Source: Actinomycetota bacterium
Lineage (GTDB): Bacteria; Actinomycetota; Actinomycetes; Streptosporangiales; Streptosporangiaceae
DNA length: 48,501 nt
Reading direction: 5' to 3'
Assembly (NCBI GenBank): GCA_027314515.1
Contig: DAHVAR010000121.1
Location: forward strand, 1 to 48,501
Positions 34,567 to 45,523 of this stretch are shown here, piece by piece; the first letter of the stretch is position 1; each line of letters starts with the position of its first letter. The notes beneath the pieces were generated by a model. The model ran no database searches. It was not told the DNA's origin and saw nothing but the letters and a program-made list of their open reading frames with translations. A program made the translations under genes and the position numbers.

Positions 34567-36741
34567 TCACGGCGACTGCGGGTCAGGGACCATGAACCGG
34601 GCAGGCTCACGCAGTACCGTGGCTGCTGAGTTCAGGTCGGCAAGCCGGGCGGCCAGGGTGGCGTACGCGAGGTTCGCTGGCAGCGCCTCACTGAACTTGA
34701 GCCCCGCCAGCGCTCGCTCGTCGACGTCGGGCAGGCACAGCCGCTCGGTAGCATCGGCGGTCGCCGCCTCCCACGTCTCGCGCGTCAGGTCGGCGCGCAG
34801 CCGGATGCTGGCGTCGTCGAACCGCTGCGACACGTCCACCAGGCCGGACAGCGTGGCGGCGAGCGTGGCGTTGGCCCGGTAGCCAGCCCACGTCCACCAC
34901 CGAACATCGTCCCCGGCCCGGACGATGACCGTTCCGCCGGGATGAGCTGCTGCCAGCTTGTCGCCGCGGATTTCCGCAAGCACCCGCTCCGCGCGCTTGG
35001 TCAGCAGGACCGGCGGGTCAGCGCCGAGCAGCACGTCGCGAACTGCACGGGACAGCGCGAAGCTCGCCCCACTGACGCCGGGAGTTAGCCAGCGTGCTTT
35101 TCCGCCGCTGTCCGCGGGCTCCACGAAGCAGCGCCGCCGCTTCCAGTCCACCCAGGTCACCCGCCAGCTCCGGCCGCCAAGTAGCAGCAGCCGCGGGCCG
35201 TCGATCTTCTCGGTCAGCAGCATCGGGTCGGTGCGCCCGATCTCCTGCCGCCCGGACAGCACGGTGAACTGGGGCGGTGCGGTGAATACGGATGTCATGC
35301 CCATGAAGTGGCGGTGTCCGAATCGCATCTCCGCGGCCGGGCCGATGAACAGCAGGTCGCCATCCTGGTCGATGAAGCCGCTGGCAACCAGATGCCGCAG
35401 GATCGGCTCAGCGGTCCGGTCAAACGGCGCCAGCCCGTTCCACGCAGATGGCCACAGTCCGCTGCCGATCCGGTGCTCCTGCAAGCACAGGGCGAGCACC
35501 TGCTGGGCGACGATGTGCCGCGGCTCGGGCGGGGCGGCGACCGGCTCGACGTACCCCTGGCCCCACAGGTGCACCAGGCCGGCGGTCCACAGCAGGGAAC
35601 GCTGGTCCAGCGCCAGGAACAGGCAGTTCCTGGCGCTTCCCGGCCGGCGGCCGGTGCGTCCGATTCTTTGCAGGAACGAGGCAACACCGGGCGGGCAGTT
35701 GACCTGGATCACGCGGTCCAGGTCACCAACGTCGATACCGAGCTCGAGGGTGGACGTGGCGACGATCACGCAGTCTCTGGCCTCCGCGAACGCCCGCTCA
35801 GCCTGCCGGCGCTCGTCGGCCGCAAGTGATGCGTGCGATAGGTAGGTCGTGACGCCGATCTCCCGCAGGGCGGTGCCGAGTTCCTCGACGAGCTGCCGCG
35901 AGTCGCAGAACACCAATCGCTTCTCACCCCGGTGCAGCGCCGCGATGATCCTGGCGGCATTGCTGACGGAGCCGACGTAGTCGATCTCGACGTCGCCGGG
36001 AGGCCGGCCGGCCGCCAGCCCGGCTGGCGGCAAGTCCGATGCGCCCGCAACTTCCGGCCGGGACGACTGCGTCAGGTCTGGCGCGACGACGACAGCCGGC
36101 CGCGTGCCGCACCCCGATCCCTGCAGCCAGCCAAGCAGCTCGTCCGGATTACCGATCGTCGCGGACAGGCCGACTCGCTGGATCGGCCGGCCCGTGAGGC
36201 GGGATAGCCGTTCGAGCACGGCGAGCAGGTGCCAGCCGCGGTCATCGGAGCCGAACGCGTGGACCTCGTCCACCACGACTGCACGCACACCCGCGAAGAG
36301 CAGGCTCTGCTCGACCCTGATGCTGATCAGCATGGCTTCAAGCGATTCGGGCGTGGTCAGCAGCAGGTCGGGCGGGTCACGGAGAATCCGCTGCCGAGCG
36401 GCGGCGGTGATATCGCCGTGCCAGATCGCAACCCTGCGGCCGAGCCAGCCGGCGTACTGCTCCAGCCTCGGCAGCAGGTTGTTGAGCAGTGCCTTGAGCG
36501 GGCATACGTAGATCACTGACAGGCCGGTCCAGCGCTCCGACTCCATGGCCGTCAGCAGCGGGAATATGGCCGCTTCGGTCTTGCCGCCCGCCGTCGGCGC
36601 CAGCAGCAGCGCGTCGCAGCCGTCGAGCACCGGAGCCACGGCATCTTCCTGCAGCGGGCGCAGGCTCTGCCAGCCCAGGCTGTTGACCAGGTGATGGGTG
36701 ATGACCGGGTGCAGCCGCTCCAGGCCGCCGTTCACGGGCAT
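34567..36741 (-). CDS. brxHI: BREX type 2 DEAD/DEAH helicase BrxHI
   Basis: About 724 residues, an Lhr-like superfamily 2 helicase. Seen are LRPLQEDAV (Q-motif region), Walker A APTAGGKT at 48-55, PDLLLTTPESLE, DEVH at 158-161, LSATIGNPDELLGW, and in the second RecA domain VFCDSRQLVEELG, TLELGIDVGDLDRVIQ and FLQRIGRTGRRPG. A C-terminal accessory region follows. ATG 36741 puts LERLHPVITHHLVNSLGW near the start as expected for the family; ATG 36792 (741 residues, overlapping brxD by 26 bases) is an alternative. It is the last gene of the six-gene BREX type 2 set. Confidence 0.9.
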   Translation of the reverse strand: MPVNGGLERLHPVITHHLVNSLGWQSLRPLQEDAVAPVLDGCDALLLAPTAGGKTEAAIFPLLTAMESERWTGLSVIYVCPLKALLNNLLPRLEQYAGWLGRRVAIWHGDITAAARQRILRDPPDLLLTTPESLEAMLISIRVEQSLLFAGVRAVVVDEVHAFGSDDRGWHLLAVLERLSRLTGRPIQRVGLSATIGNPDELLGWLQGSGCGTRPAVVVAPDLTQSSRPEVAGASDLPPAGLAAGRPPGDVEIDYVGSVSNAARIIAALHRGEKRLVFCDSRQLVEELGTALREIGVTTYLSHASLAADERRQAERAFAEARDCVIVATSTLELGIDVGDLDRVIQVNCPPGVASFLQRIGRTGRRPGSARNCLFLALDQRSLLWTAGLVHLWGQGYVEPVAAPPEPRHIVAQQVLALCLQEHRIGSGLWPSAWNGLAPFDRTAEPILRHLVASGFIDQDGDLLFIGPAAEMRFGHRHFMGMTSVFTAPPQFTVLSGRQEIGRTDPMLLTEKIDGPRLLLLGGRSWRVTWVDWKRRRCFVEPADSGGKARWLTPGVSGASFALSRAVRDVLLGADPPVLLTKRAERVLAEIRGDKLAAAHPGGTVIVRAGDDVRWWTWAGYRANATLAATLSGLVDVSQRFDDASIRLRADLTRETWEAATADATERLCLPDVDERALAGLKFSEALPANLAYATLAARLADLNSAATVLREPARFMVPDPQSP

Positions 36742-36766
36742 GCCCCATGCCGTCTCATTGTCAGGA

Positions 36767-38113
36767 TCACGACAGGTCGAGCTCGATGTCATCGGCCTGC
36801 GCCGGTCCTGGCGCAGGTGCGGCAGCGGCGCTGCGCTCCTCCTCCGACAGTTCGGCCGGCACCAGGGTCAGCGCGTAGTGCCGGCGCGGATCGAAGTCCG
36901 GGAACTGATCGACCCGGTCGAGCACGTCGGCGGTCAGCTTCTTGAGGAAGATTCTGGGCGCTACCCCGACCTTGCCGCCGAGCGCGCCAGTGACGGCCTC
37001 AGCCAGCTTCGCTAGATAGGCATCGTCGACAACCGCACGGACGCGGGCAGGCTCGGCCGCTGCCCCCGTGAACAGGTCGCGGACCTTGCAGCCGAGGGCC
37101 GCCAGTGACGCCCGGTCGAACCCTGGCAGCCGCAGCTGGACAGCGCGGGGATTGTCGAACCTGGCGTCGGTCGAGAAATCGGTGGCCAGCCGCTGCGCCA
37201 GCGGAGGCAGCCGGGTGATGCCGCTGGGGCCGTCGTAGAAGGCGGCCGTGCCGGTGATCACCAGGAACAAGCCCGGATACCGGCCCGAGTCCACTTCGTC
37301 GATGAGCTGTCGGAGCGCGTTGAACGCCTTGTCCCGCACGTCACCGCGGACTCGCTGCAGTGTCTCGACCTCGTCCAGCACTAGCAGCAAACCTGGGTGG
37401 CCGGCGTCGCGTAGGACGGCGAGCAGCCCCTGCAGGAACCCCATCGCGCCGAAGTGATCGAGTTCGCCGCGGATCCCGGCCGTGCGGCGCGCGGCTGCTG
37501 CCACGTTCGGCTGGCCGCCTAGCCAGGCCGCGAGCGCGTCGGCCGTAGGCGCATCGTTGGCCGCTGTCGCGGCATTGTAAGCGCGAAGTCCCTGGGCGAA
37601 GGCTGGTGCTTGCCGGCTCACCACTGCCAGCCGCTGCTCGAGCAGTCTGCCCACGGCATCGCTGATCGCCGGCTGTCCGCGCGCTGCCAGGCTGGGGTCG
37701 GCAGCCACCGCATCAGATTGCAACGTGAACAGCCAGGAATCCAGCACGGCGCGGAACGCACTCGGCCGGTACGCCGCCGTCCGCAGGGCCTCGGTGATCC
37801 GCCGGTACACCGTCTCGAGCCGGTGCAGTGGCGTCTGCGTCTCGGAGATCTGCACCTCGGCCGCGGCGAAACCGCGCCGGATGGCGCGCTCGGCGAGGAA
37901 CCTGCTGAGGAACGTCTTGCCCGCGCCGTACTCGCCGCGGATCGCCTTGAACGCCGACCCGCCCCCGGCGACGGCGTCCAGATCAGCATCCAGGGCCGGG
38001 GTGAATCGTTCCAGTCCGGTCGCCAGCAGGTCCAGCCCGGTCGCCGGCACGGTCCCGCGCCGCAGCGCATCGATCACCTCGCGGCGCCGGCGGGGAGACG
38101 CCTGGTCAGTCAC
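36767..38113 (-). CDS. brxD: BREX ATP-binding protein BrxD
   Basis: A 448-residue P-loop ATPase. Walker A is GEYGAGKT near residue 60, Walker B LLVLDEVETL near 245; also RRREVIDALRRGTVPATGLD at the start, FKAIRGEYG and a C-terminal RIFLKKLTADVLDRVDQ. This architecture matches the DUF2791/BrxD proteins of BREX type 2. Start GTG 38113, with GGAG about six bases upstream, overlaps the pglZ end by eight bases. It is thought to act with BrxHI; the mechanism is not known. Confidence 0.9.
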   Translation of the reverse strand: MTDQASPRRRREVIDALRRGTVPATGLDLLATGLERFTPALDADLDAVAGGGSAFKAIRGEYGAGKTFLSRFLAERAIRRGFAAAEVQISETQTPLHRLETVYRRITEALRTAAYRPSAFRAVLDSWLFTLQSDAVAADPSLAARGQPAISDAVGRLLEQRLAVVSRQAPAFAQGLRAYNAATAANDAPTADALAAWLGGQPNVAAAARRTAGIRGELDHFGAMGFLQGLLAVLRDAGHPGLLLVLDEVETLQRVRGDVRDKAFNALRQLIDEVDSGRYPGLFLVITGTAAFYDGPSGITRLPPLAQRLATDFSTDARFDNPRAVQLRLPGFDRASLAALGCKVRDLFTGAAAEPARVRAVVDDAYLAKLAEAVTGALGGKVGVAPRIFLKKLTADVLDRVDQFPDFDPRRHYALTLVPAELSEEERSAAAAPAPGPAQADDIELDLS

Positions 38114-41039
38114 CACCCACTCCGAACTGCTCCCGCAGCAGCGGCTCATCCAGCACTATGGTCGCGCCGTCGGAGTCCACCCGCAGCACCGCGTAGCCCT
38201 CGACGTTCAGCACCTGCTGGGCGTGCAGGATCGCGCCGCGGAGCAGCGCAGGAGCGACCGCTAGCGCGGCGGCGGCCTGCGTCGGGCTCAGCCGGTGCGC
38301 GGGAGCGGCCAGCAGCGTTTCGAGGAGCTGACGGACCTGGGAATCGGTGACAGACAGCCGGCCGGCGATCGTCTTCTGCCCCGCATACGCGACGGACCCG
38401 ATAACTGCAGTCGCTAGTGTTGCCGCGGCCGAGGCTGGCGAGATGGCCGGGCCCGCCGCGCCGGGCTGGCCAGGGTGGCCTGCCGGACCCTCAGCCGCCA
38501 GCTCAACGGCGCTTGGCACGTCAAACAGCGTCGGCATCGTCTCACCAGGCCTGCTTCGCAAGCGGCGGTCCGCGACGGGCGCTGCCGGAAACTGCACGCC
38601 AAGGTCGTGACGCTCAGCCGGCCCGGCGCCGAGAGAAGAGCCAGCCGTTGGCCCGGCCGGCCCGGTCCACCAGCTCGGCTGCTGCGGCGGTGCCAGGAGC
38701 AGATCCGACTCTTCGGGCACGGCCCCGGCCACAAGCGCGACCACCGGCACGACGACCTCCGCGGATGCCGCTCCGCCGTGATAGCCGGCCTTCAGCGGAC
38801 CGTACCTGAGCTGCTCGTCCACTGCGAGCACAGCCCTGTGATCATGCAGCAGCACCCGCTCTCCCGTTAGCATGATCTCGCCGACGCCGGCCGGCGGGCT
38901 GCCCGGCCGGGACCGGCCGCTGGACATCTCCGGATAGGGCCGCTGGGTACCCTGCCGCCGTTCGACCACGTGACCGTGGTCCGCCGTGAGGATGACCACT
39001 CGCCCCGCGTACCGCGCCCGGTCCAGCAGCGGGAGCAGATGCCGGACCGCCTCCGCGGTCCACTCCGTGCCGCCGGGGTCGGACCGGTCGAGGGCGTCGT
39101 CGATGGTGTTGAGAACGCAGGCGATGAGCGGCTGGCCGGTCACGTCTGCAATCGCCGAGGCGATGTCCGTAGCGATGGCGTGACCGGGCCGAGCGGAATC
39201 CAGTGGCTTCTTGTGAAACAGCGCGGCACCGGGGAGGCCGTGAGTGCGCCACAGCGCCTCGAAGCCCCGGTCCTCGGCATCCTGGCCCCCGGTGCGCAGC
39301 TCCCCGCTCAGCAGCGAGGCGCGGCTCACCTCGGTTATCGTGGGCAGGACCGCGAGAGCGGCGCCGCGGCGTGCCTGGCCTGGCAGCAGCGCCTCGGCCC
39401 AGCCGTCACCGGCGCGTTCCAGCACGCTGCTGACGATCTCGGCGCAGACGCCGGCGCTCATCCCGTCCAGCACCAGCAGCAGCACCGGAGCCTTCCTGGC
39501 GAGCGGCAGCACCACCTCCGGCAGCAGATCCTCCAGGTACCAAGCCGTCCGGCCGGATCCGGCCGGGATCCTTCCCTCGGTGCTGGTCACCGCGGCCAGC
39601 GCGGTCGCGAACGCGGCGTCGTGGGCCGCGCGGCGGACCCTTGCGGCCTCTAGCACGGCCTCCAGCGCCGCGCCCTGCCCGGGATCGCTTACTCCCTCAG
39701 CCGCGTCGTTGATGGCCGAATCGGCCCAGGCGTCCTCGTCGCTGTACCGATCGATGAGAGCAGCCAGAGTCTGCCCGTCGGATTCCACAGCGGGCAGGGC
39801 CGAGGTGGCCGACAGCCAGCGCGCGAGCCGGACCGCGCCGTGGAACCGAGGGGTGCGCTGGTCGCGGCCCGCCAGGTGGTGAGCGGCAACCAGGCCCCAC
39901 GCGGCCTCGACGGCTGCCAGGCCCGCCCGCCCGGACTGCGCATCACCGGAGCTCCGGGCCGTTGCCGCGGCCTGGCCCAGCGCCGAGCGAAGCGCCCCGG
40001 CCAGTCCGGCCAGCCGCCGCGCAAGTCCCGCGGGAAGCAGGTCGGACCCGGCGGCTGCAGGCTCGGCCTGGACCGATCGCAGGACCTCGTCCGCGCGGGC
40101 CAGCATCGTCTCGCCGCGCACGTGGCCAGCCGGGTCACGGATCAGCTCGGCGATAAGCGCCTCAGCTTCTGCCGACCATGAACTCAGCGCGGCAAGACTC
40201 TGCGCACCGCCGCCCAGCCGTGGCTCCAGCCGGATCAGGCCATCGCGGGCGATCCTGGCCGCTTCGCTGTCCGGGCCCGCGTCGCGTCCGGCAGGGCGCG
40301 CGATGCAGGCATCGGCGAGCAAGCCGGCCACGAGCCCGAGCGGGACCACGTCACGCGCCTCCCCTGCCCGCAGCAGGTGCAGCAGCGGTCCGGCGACCGA
40401 GCCGGCGCGGCCGGCTGCCCAGGCAAGTACGGCGTCGGTGAGCACGTCACCGGCCAGCTCGCGCAGGTCCGCAACTCGTGCGCTGAGCCCCTGGTCCACC
40501 GTCCATCGCAGCACGCTGATGAGATCGACGACCGGGTCAGACAGCCCGAGGTACGCTCGCGCGACAGTTCCGAGCGCGTGGTCGCGGGTCAGGATCCCGG
40601 CCGGTGCCGGCGGCCAGCCTGCTGGCGGCGTCGCTGCCAGCAGTGCAGTGGCGACCTGACGGTGGCTGGCCGGCGTTGTCAGGGCAGGGTCGATCCCGGT
40701 GGCCGCGAACTTGAGCCGGACGGCCTCCCAGGGATCTGGCGTGCGGAGCCGGTAGCCGATGAAATGCGCCACGACGCCAGCGCCGAGGTCCTCGTCCGTC
40801 CGGTCGGTAAGCACGACGAGCCACTGGTCACCCCGCCGGTCCAGCAGTGCCTCCCGGACCGCCAGCGCCGACCCGCAGGCGACGACGCGGACGGTCGAGT
40901 CGCCGTAGGTGAACGTCGGCGCTCCCGGCCACTCGGGCTTGGCTCGCACCCCAAGCACGCCGCCGCGGTAGTCCTTGCGCACCGCCTCATCGAGCAGAGC
41001 GCGGATGACCGGCAGCGATGCGGGCGCCACTGCGGTCAC
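38106..41039 (-). CDS. pglZ: BREX type 2 alkaline-phosphatase-like protein PglZ
   Basis: A 977-residue protein with the PglZ phosphatase core: [14 protein letters not shown] near residue 520 (metal Asp), a central substrate region and [13 protein letters not shown] near 685 (Asp-His-x-His metal ligands). The C-terminal end has winged-helix-like sequence ([18 protein letters not shown]), suggesting DNA or partner binding. GTG 41039 overlaps the pglY stop by four bases (GTGA), the pattern used across this operon; the longer frame to 41054 is less likely. PglZ is the defining BREX component. Confidence 0.93.
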   Translation of the reverse strand: MTAVAPASLPVIRALLDEAVRKDYRGGVLGVRAKPEWPGAPTFTYGDSTVRVVACGSALAVREALLDRRGDQWLVVLTDRTDEDLGAGVVAHFIGYRLRTPDPWEAVRLKFAATGIDPALTTPASHRQVATALLAATPPAGWPPAPAGILTRDHALGTVARAYLGLSDPVVDLISVLRWTVDQGLSARVADLRELAGDVLTDAVLAWAAGRAGSVAGPLLHLLRAGEARDVVPLGLVAGLLADACIARPAGRDAGPDSEAARIARDGLIRLEPRLGGGAQSLAALSSWSAEAEALIAELIRDPAGHVRGETMLARADEVLRSVQAEPAAAGSDLLPAGLARRLAGLAGALRSALGQAAATARSSGDAQSGRAGLAAVEAAWGLVAAHHLAGRDQRTPRFHGAVRLARWLSATSALPAVESDGQTLAALIDRYSDEDAWADSAINDAAEGVSDPGQGAALEAVLEAARVRRAAHDAAFATALAAVTSTEGRIPAGSGRTAWYLEDLLPEVVLPLARKAPVLLLVLDGMSAGVCAEIVSSVLERAGDGWAEALLPGQARRGAALAVLPTITEVSRASLLSGELRTGGQDAEDRGFEALWRTHGLPGAALFHKKPLDSARPGHAIATDIASAIADVTGQPLIACVLNTIDDALDRSDPGGTEWTAEAVRHLLPLLDRARYAGRVVILTADHGHVVERRQGTQRPYPEMSSGRSRPGSPPAGVGEIMLTGERVLLHDHRAVLAVDEQLRYGPLKAGYHGGAASAEVVVPVVALVAGAVPEESDLLLAPPQQPSWWTGPAGPTAGSSLGAGPAERHDLGVQFPAAPVADRRLRSRPGETMPTLFDVPSAVELAAEGPAGHPGQPGAAGPAISPASAAATLATAVIGSVAYAGQKTIAGRLSVTDSQVRQLLETLLAAPAHRLSPTQAAAALAVAPALLRGAILHAQQVLNVEGYAVLRVDSDGATIVLDEPLLREQFGVGGD

Positions 41040-44000
41040 TCGGTTACCCGCCACTCGACGATGACCTCGTCGTCACGATGCCTGGCCAGGAACGCGGCCA
41101 GATCGGCAATCGCCTGGTCGGGCACCGCGCCTTTGGCGACGACCGCCTGCCCGCGCGGTCTGCCGGGCGCAGGGACCGGGCCCGGACCGGGGCCGGACGG
41201 CGGCGGCTTCGGGCGCTGACCGTCGGCAAGCCAGTCGAAGACCGCCTGCTCCGCGGCGGACAGCGCCGGCGGCAGACGGACCGTGAACTCGTCGGCGGCC
41301 AGCGCTGCGCGAAGCTCCCGCAGGATCGCCGCCGCGGCCCGGCCGCGCTGATCGGTCCCGCCCTCGGCGGCCATCAGCGGCGCCAGGCGCTCCCACCGGA
41401 ACTGCTGCAGCGCCCCGGTGACGCTGGACGCCTGAGCCAGCGACATGGCCAGGACAGCATCGGCGACCGGGAGGTCTGCCCGCGCGAGGGCGGTGACGAT
41501 GCCGACCCGATCGCGAGCGCGGCCAAGTTCCTGACCGAGCTGTACGCCGGCCCGGGCGGTCCGGAGCCGGCCGTCCCGGTCCTCGGTGATGCCCAGGTGC
41601 TGATAGGCCACCTGAACCTGGTGGGCAAGCGAGGTAGACACATCCGCCCGGATGCCGGCTTCGCGGCCCAGGCCGCCAGCGAGCTCAGCGACCCCCGTCG
41701 CTGTCAGGTACGGGTTGACGTAGATGCCGAAGATCTGCTCCGCACGCGATGCTGCCGCCGTCCAGTCGGCCGGCGTGGGCAGCTGCTCCGGCCGGAGCTC
41801 CATTTCCGGCCGCGCCGACCCGGGCTTCGGCGGGGTAATCGGGCCGCCGTGCTGGTACCAGGCCCGCTGGCGGAGTTCCGCCCAGGCCAGCGCGATCAGG
41901 TCCATGACATCCTCACGCAGGCCGACCTTCGGGCTGAGCGCGTCGATCCAGTCCCTGATCCGCCCGATGGTCACCGGGTCCTGTGGCTGCAGCCCGTCCC
42001 TTGCAATCGCACGCTCAAGTTCCGCGCCCCACCTGCCGAACCGGTCATCTCCGAACAGGAAGTGCGTCTCACCCGGCGTTCCCACGCCCAGCGCGCTGGC
42101 GACTCTGCGCACAGCCGCGATGTCGCCTTCCAGCCGGACCCGGCCGTCGGGATCAGTGACAGCACGCTGCACGTGTGCGTAGACCGCGGCCAGGTCACGC
42201 GGCGTCACCTCCACGTCGGACGGCTCGAACCGCGGATGGTCCGGATAGCTGGTACGGAATGCCTGGTCGATCAGGTTGCCGAAGGCGGCGCCAAGGTTCG
42301 CCCCGACCGGCGCGGCCGGCGCAAAGCTCGGATCGAGGCTGACCAGGATGCGGTCGTCAGTCCCGCCGTCGGCTAGCGTGCCCGGGGTGGGGGCCGCAGC
42401 CCCGTAGCACTCCTGGATGACCCGCCGCAGCCCCTCGCGCAGCGCAGTCTGCTGGCTCTCCAGGATCGCCTTCGCCTGAACGCGCTCCACCTCGGACAGG
42501 TGGTCGGCGTGCGAGGTCCAGCGTTCGCCGGTGCCGCCGAGCAGCCAGTCCAGCACGACCAGGCGGCGCACCTCGACCATGCGCTCGGCGGAGAGGAACC
42601 TGGGTAGCCATACGACCGTCTGCGTCCGGGCGCCAGCTTCGATCATCCGGTCCAGCCGCGCCAGGTCCTCGCTGCCGGAGTGGCCGGGCTCGTCGAACGG
42701 GTAGTCGATGACGATCCGCCACGTCCCCGGCCGGGCCCTGAAGCTGTCCTCGCTCAGCCAGCCAGCGTCACGCACGTTGCCGAAGACGATGTCAGCCTCG
42801 CGGCGCGATCCGCGCCAGATGACCCGGTGGACTAGCGCGCCGAGAAGGTCCGGGTCCCGCACGGACACGCCGATCTCCTCGCGGACCAGCTCTTTGATCA
42901 GCTCGCGGCGACGGCCCTCGTTGTCCTCGCCCCTGGCACGCTCCACGACCGACTGGTAGTCGACGTCGGAGAGTTGCACCCGGATCACCGGGTTCAGCTG
43001 TTCGGTCCCGACGTGGATCTCCGGCACTCGCCTCGACCACTCCCTCACCTTGCCCAGGACGATCACAGACTCGCTCCCCGGCAGCGGAGACCGGATCGAG
43101 CCGTGATTGAGCGAGGCCAGGCGGCTGGCGGTGAGCTCCTTGAGGGCTGGCACCTTTGGCGCCACCGCGGACAGCAGCAGCGTCTTCACCAGCCTGTCAT
43201 CGGCAAGGAACCAGTCCGGGAGGGGGCCGGGACCGGCAGCATCAGCCTCGGCAAGGCCATGCGCGGCCAGCAGGATCGGCCGCAGCTTCTCCCGGTACAG
43301 CGTGGTCGCGGAACGGAAGAGCGCGGCAGCCTGGCTGTCCAGAGCGTCCTGGCCGGCCACTATGTAGTCGAATGCATCACCGACGGGGATGACGTCGTCG
43401 GCAGTGGCGGTGTCCCGCCGGTCGACCAGCATCTGCTGCATGACCTTGAGCGCGGTGCGCTCGCGCTGCATGGCGCTGGCAAGCGATCGCAGCGTGGACA
43501 CCAGCGCGGGGGAGAACGGGTAGGTCAGCCGGAACGCCGCCTCGTCGGCGCCGCGGTGCCGCTCGTCGGTGTTGACGCCGTCCAGCAGGACATCCCAGAT
43601 CTCCGGCCGGCGATCCAGATGCCCGAACGCCTCGGCCAGCAGGCGGGCAGCCGCAGCACCGCGGGGCTGCAGCAGCCGCCGGCTCGCGACGAACGGCAGG
43701 TTGTCGTCGCCCAGCGTGATCGTCGTGAAACGGCTCTCCTGGTGGCGGAACGCCCGGTCCAGCGCCTCCTGCTCCGCCCCGCTGGCGCCCGCGTCGGCGA
43801 ACCAGCGCCGCAGGTCCATCTGCCGCGCCACGAAGGACACCAGCGGGACCGCCCGGCTGCCGGTCCCGGTCTCGACCAGCTTGGTGAGCTTCTGCGACTC
43901 GCGCCGGAAGAACTCCCGGTCCTGCACCGAGAACGCGAGCCACAGCACCAGCTCGTCCAGGAACAGCGCGACCGCGTCATAGCCGAGGCCCTGAGCGTGC

Positions 44001-44758
44001 CGGGCCATCGCCGCCAGCCCGGTGTCCAGGTCGACGTAGCTGGCCTGCTGCGTATACGCGCTGAAGTAGCGATCCACCAGCGCCGTGACCAGCCGCTGCC
44101 GCTGCTCAGACCCAGGCTCCGCGGCTCGTGCCGCGGCGTACGTCTCCATGGTCCAGGTGCCGGAGCCGATCAGCGCAGACCACGCATCGGTCGCCGCCCC
44201 GCCTGCGCCGCCGTTCAGCCCGGCAAGGAATCTCTCGTCGCCGTCCCGGACCCGCATCCGCTCGGCGTCCGCGAGGATCGCGTCCGAGTGGTGCAGAGCT
44301 GGCAGCAGGGCCGTCGGGTGCCGCCGCGTGACCTGGCGGATGTACCCGTCGAACAGCGCCTGCTCGAGAGATTCCGCGCCGATCAGGTGGAAGGCGAGCG
44401 GCAGAACCTTGCGGTCCAGCAGCGCGCTGTCGTGCCGGGCAATGACCTCCTGCAGTTCGGCCTTGCCCCTGGCCGCCGGGTCGTGCCGCAGCAGCGCGTG
44501 CAGGACCGCCATGAAGTGGCTCTTGCCGGACCCGAACGACCCGGCAAGGAACGCGCCCCTGCTGACACCCGACCGCATCGCCTCCGCCACCAGGCCGAGG
44601 GCAGTGTCGAACGCCCGGGCCAGCGCGGGCGTCACCACGTACTCGTCCAGGGTCCGGGCGACTGCGGCGCCCTCCACGCTGTCGGTCAGCCGCAGCACGT
44701 AGTCCTCGGCGCCCGCCCGCTCGGGGATGTCGAACACGTCGCGCAGCAGTACGCTCAC
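41036..44758 (-). CDS. pglY: BREX type 2 ATPase PglY
   Basis: A 1240-residue P-loop ATPase. Walker A GSFGSGKS is at 73-80 and Walker [11 protein letters not shown] near residue 260. The N-terminus [21 protein letters not shown] and the long helical remainder are typical of PglY/BrxC. The C-terminal end has a Pro/Gly linker ([21 protein letters not shown]), then a short domain ending [11 protein letters not shown], related to the YfjI-like tails of the family. Start GTG 44758. It is separated from rloB by about 100 bases and coupled to pglZ. Confidence 0.93.
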   Translation of the reverse strand: MSVLLRDVFDIPERAGAEDYVLRLTDSVEGAAVARTLDEYVVTPALARAFDTALGLVAEAMRSGVSRGAFLAGSFGSGKSHFMAVLHALLRHDPAARGKAELQEVIARHDSALLDRKVLPLAFHLIGAESLEQALFDGYIRQVTRRHPTALLPALHHSDAILADAERMRVRDGDERFLAGLNGGAGGAATDAWSALIGSGTWTMETYAAARAAEPGSEQRQRLVTALVDRYFSAYTQQASYVDLDTGLAAMARHAQGLGYDAVALFLDELVLWLAFSVQDREFFRRESQKLTKLVETGTGSRAVPLVSFVARQMDLRRWFADAGASGAEQEALDRAFRHQESRFTTITLGDDNLPFVASRRLLQPRGAAAARLLAEAFGHLDRRPEIWDVLLDGVNTDERHRGADEAAFRLTYPFSPALVSTLRSLASAMQRERTALKVMQQMLVDRRDTATADDVIPVGDAFDYIVAGQDALDSQAAALFRSATTLYREKLRPILLAAHGLAEADAAGPGPLPDWFLADDRLVKTLLLSAVAPKVPALKELTASRLASLNHGSIRSPLPGSESVIVLGKVREWSRRVPEIHVGTEQLNPVIRVQLSDVDYQSVVERARGEDNEGRRRELIKELVREEIGVSVRDPDLLGALVHRVIWRGSRREADIVFGNVRDAGWLSEDSFRARPGTWRIVIDYPFDEPGHSGSEDLARLDRMIEAGARTQTVVWLPRFLSAERMVEVRRLVVLDWLLGGTGERWTSHADHLSEVERVQAKAILESQQTALREGLRRVIQECYGAAAPTPGTLADGGTDDRILVSLDPSFAPAAPVGANLGAAFGNLIDQAFRTSYPDHPRFEPSDVEVTPRDLAAVYAHVQRAVTDPDGRVRLEGDIAAVRRVASALGVGTPGETHFLFGDDRFGRWGAELERAIARDGLQPQDPVTIGRIRDWIDALSPKVGLREDVMDLIALAWAELRQRAWYQHGGPITPPKPGSARPEMELRPEQLPTPADWTAAASRAEQIFGIYVNPYLTATGVAELAGGLGREAGIRADVSTSLAHQVQVAYQHLGITEDRDGRLRTARAGVQLGQELGRARDRVGIVTALARADLPVADAVLAMSLAQASSVTGALQQFRWERLAPLMAAEGGTDQRGRAAAAILRELRAALAADEFTVRLPPALSAAEQAVFDWLADGQRPKPPPSGPGPGPVPAPGRPRGQAVVAKGAVPDQAIADLAAFLARHRDDEVIVEWRVTE

Positions 44759-44860
44759 CGCTGGCCCACACTCATCGCTCGGCTCCCACCGCTGTGCACA
44801 GATCCCGCCGCTGGCGGCTATCAGCTGCCGCCCGAAACAGCATATTTACTACCCAGGCTG

Positions 44861-45523
44861 TCAGGGGCCAAGAAGTTCAGGTGCCGACTGGCGCATGATG
44901 GCCGCCAGCAGCTTATGCATTCCCGAGGATGGATTATCGTCCGGGAACGCGGTGCCTTCCCGCCGATGTCGTTCATCGAGGTCGGCCGCCCGGCGAACAG
45001 CATCGGCGACGAGAGGCATGTACTTCTCGCCATCGACGCCTTTACCCACTGAGGCATCCAGCCGCCGCCGCAGGGCGCATGCGCTGTCGCTATCCATCCA
45101 AGCGGTCTGGCTCTGAAAGTGCAGGATCAGCCACAGCTCGAAACACGGATTGGAGATCGCGACTTTGATGCGGTTGCGGCGAGCATGGGTGATCGCCTCG
45201 TCAAGGTGCGGGTGGTTAGCTGGCCACTCGACGTCGAAGACGCACCAGAACTCGTCGATCTCACCCTCCTCGTCCATTGCTCGCTGACGGGCCTCGATAG
45301 CCAGCGAGACCAGCGTCCGAGGTTTCGACCTGTTGTCGCCAGGAACGACCGAGAGTTGGACAGCTGCGGCCTCGCGCATGACTGGCTGTCTCTTGAGTGC
45401 GGTCAGATAATCGGGCTCGGTCCGCTCGCCTTCGCAGAAGATCAGGAACGTTCGCTTGGGCTTTCGGGTGGCGACCCGCCGCTTGAGCGGCCGCCTTCCC
45501 GCGTCCCGGCTAGATCGAGCCAT
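44861..45523 (-). CDS. RloB-family TOPRIM-like effector
   Basis: A 220-residue RloB-domain protein. Motifs: FLIFCEGERTEPDYL at 26-40 (acidic TOPRIM-like Glu31/Glu33/Glu36), WCVFDVEWP at 93-101 where relatives usually have D-x-D, and AISNPCFELWLILHF at 122-136. A basic N-terminal tail (GRRPLKRRVATRKPKR) precedes it. ATG 45523 shares one base with the rloA stop (TGATG), so the two are translated together. RloB proteins are probable nucleases of restriction-linked loci. Base composition is lower in G+C by eye than the flanking pgl genes, suggesting separate acquisition. Confidence 0.88.
   Translation of the reverse strand: MARSSRDAGRRPLKRRVATRKPKRTFLIFCEGERTEPDYLTALKRQPVMREAAAVQLSVVPGDNRSKPRTLVSLAIEARQRAMDEEGEIDEFWCVFDVEWPANHPHLDEAITHARRNRIKVAISNPCFELWLILHFQSQTAWMDSDSACALRRRLDASVGKGVDGEKYMPLVADAVRRAADLDERHRREGTAFPDDNPSSGMHKLLAAIMRQSAPELLGP

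Noticed and set aside
42974-45052. A 692-codon plus-strand frame opposite pglY
   Set aside because: Antisense to PglY with its Walker motifs; sequence is His/Arg/Gln-rich without any domain.
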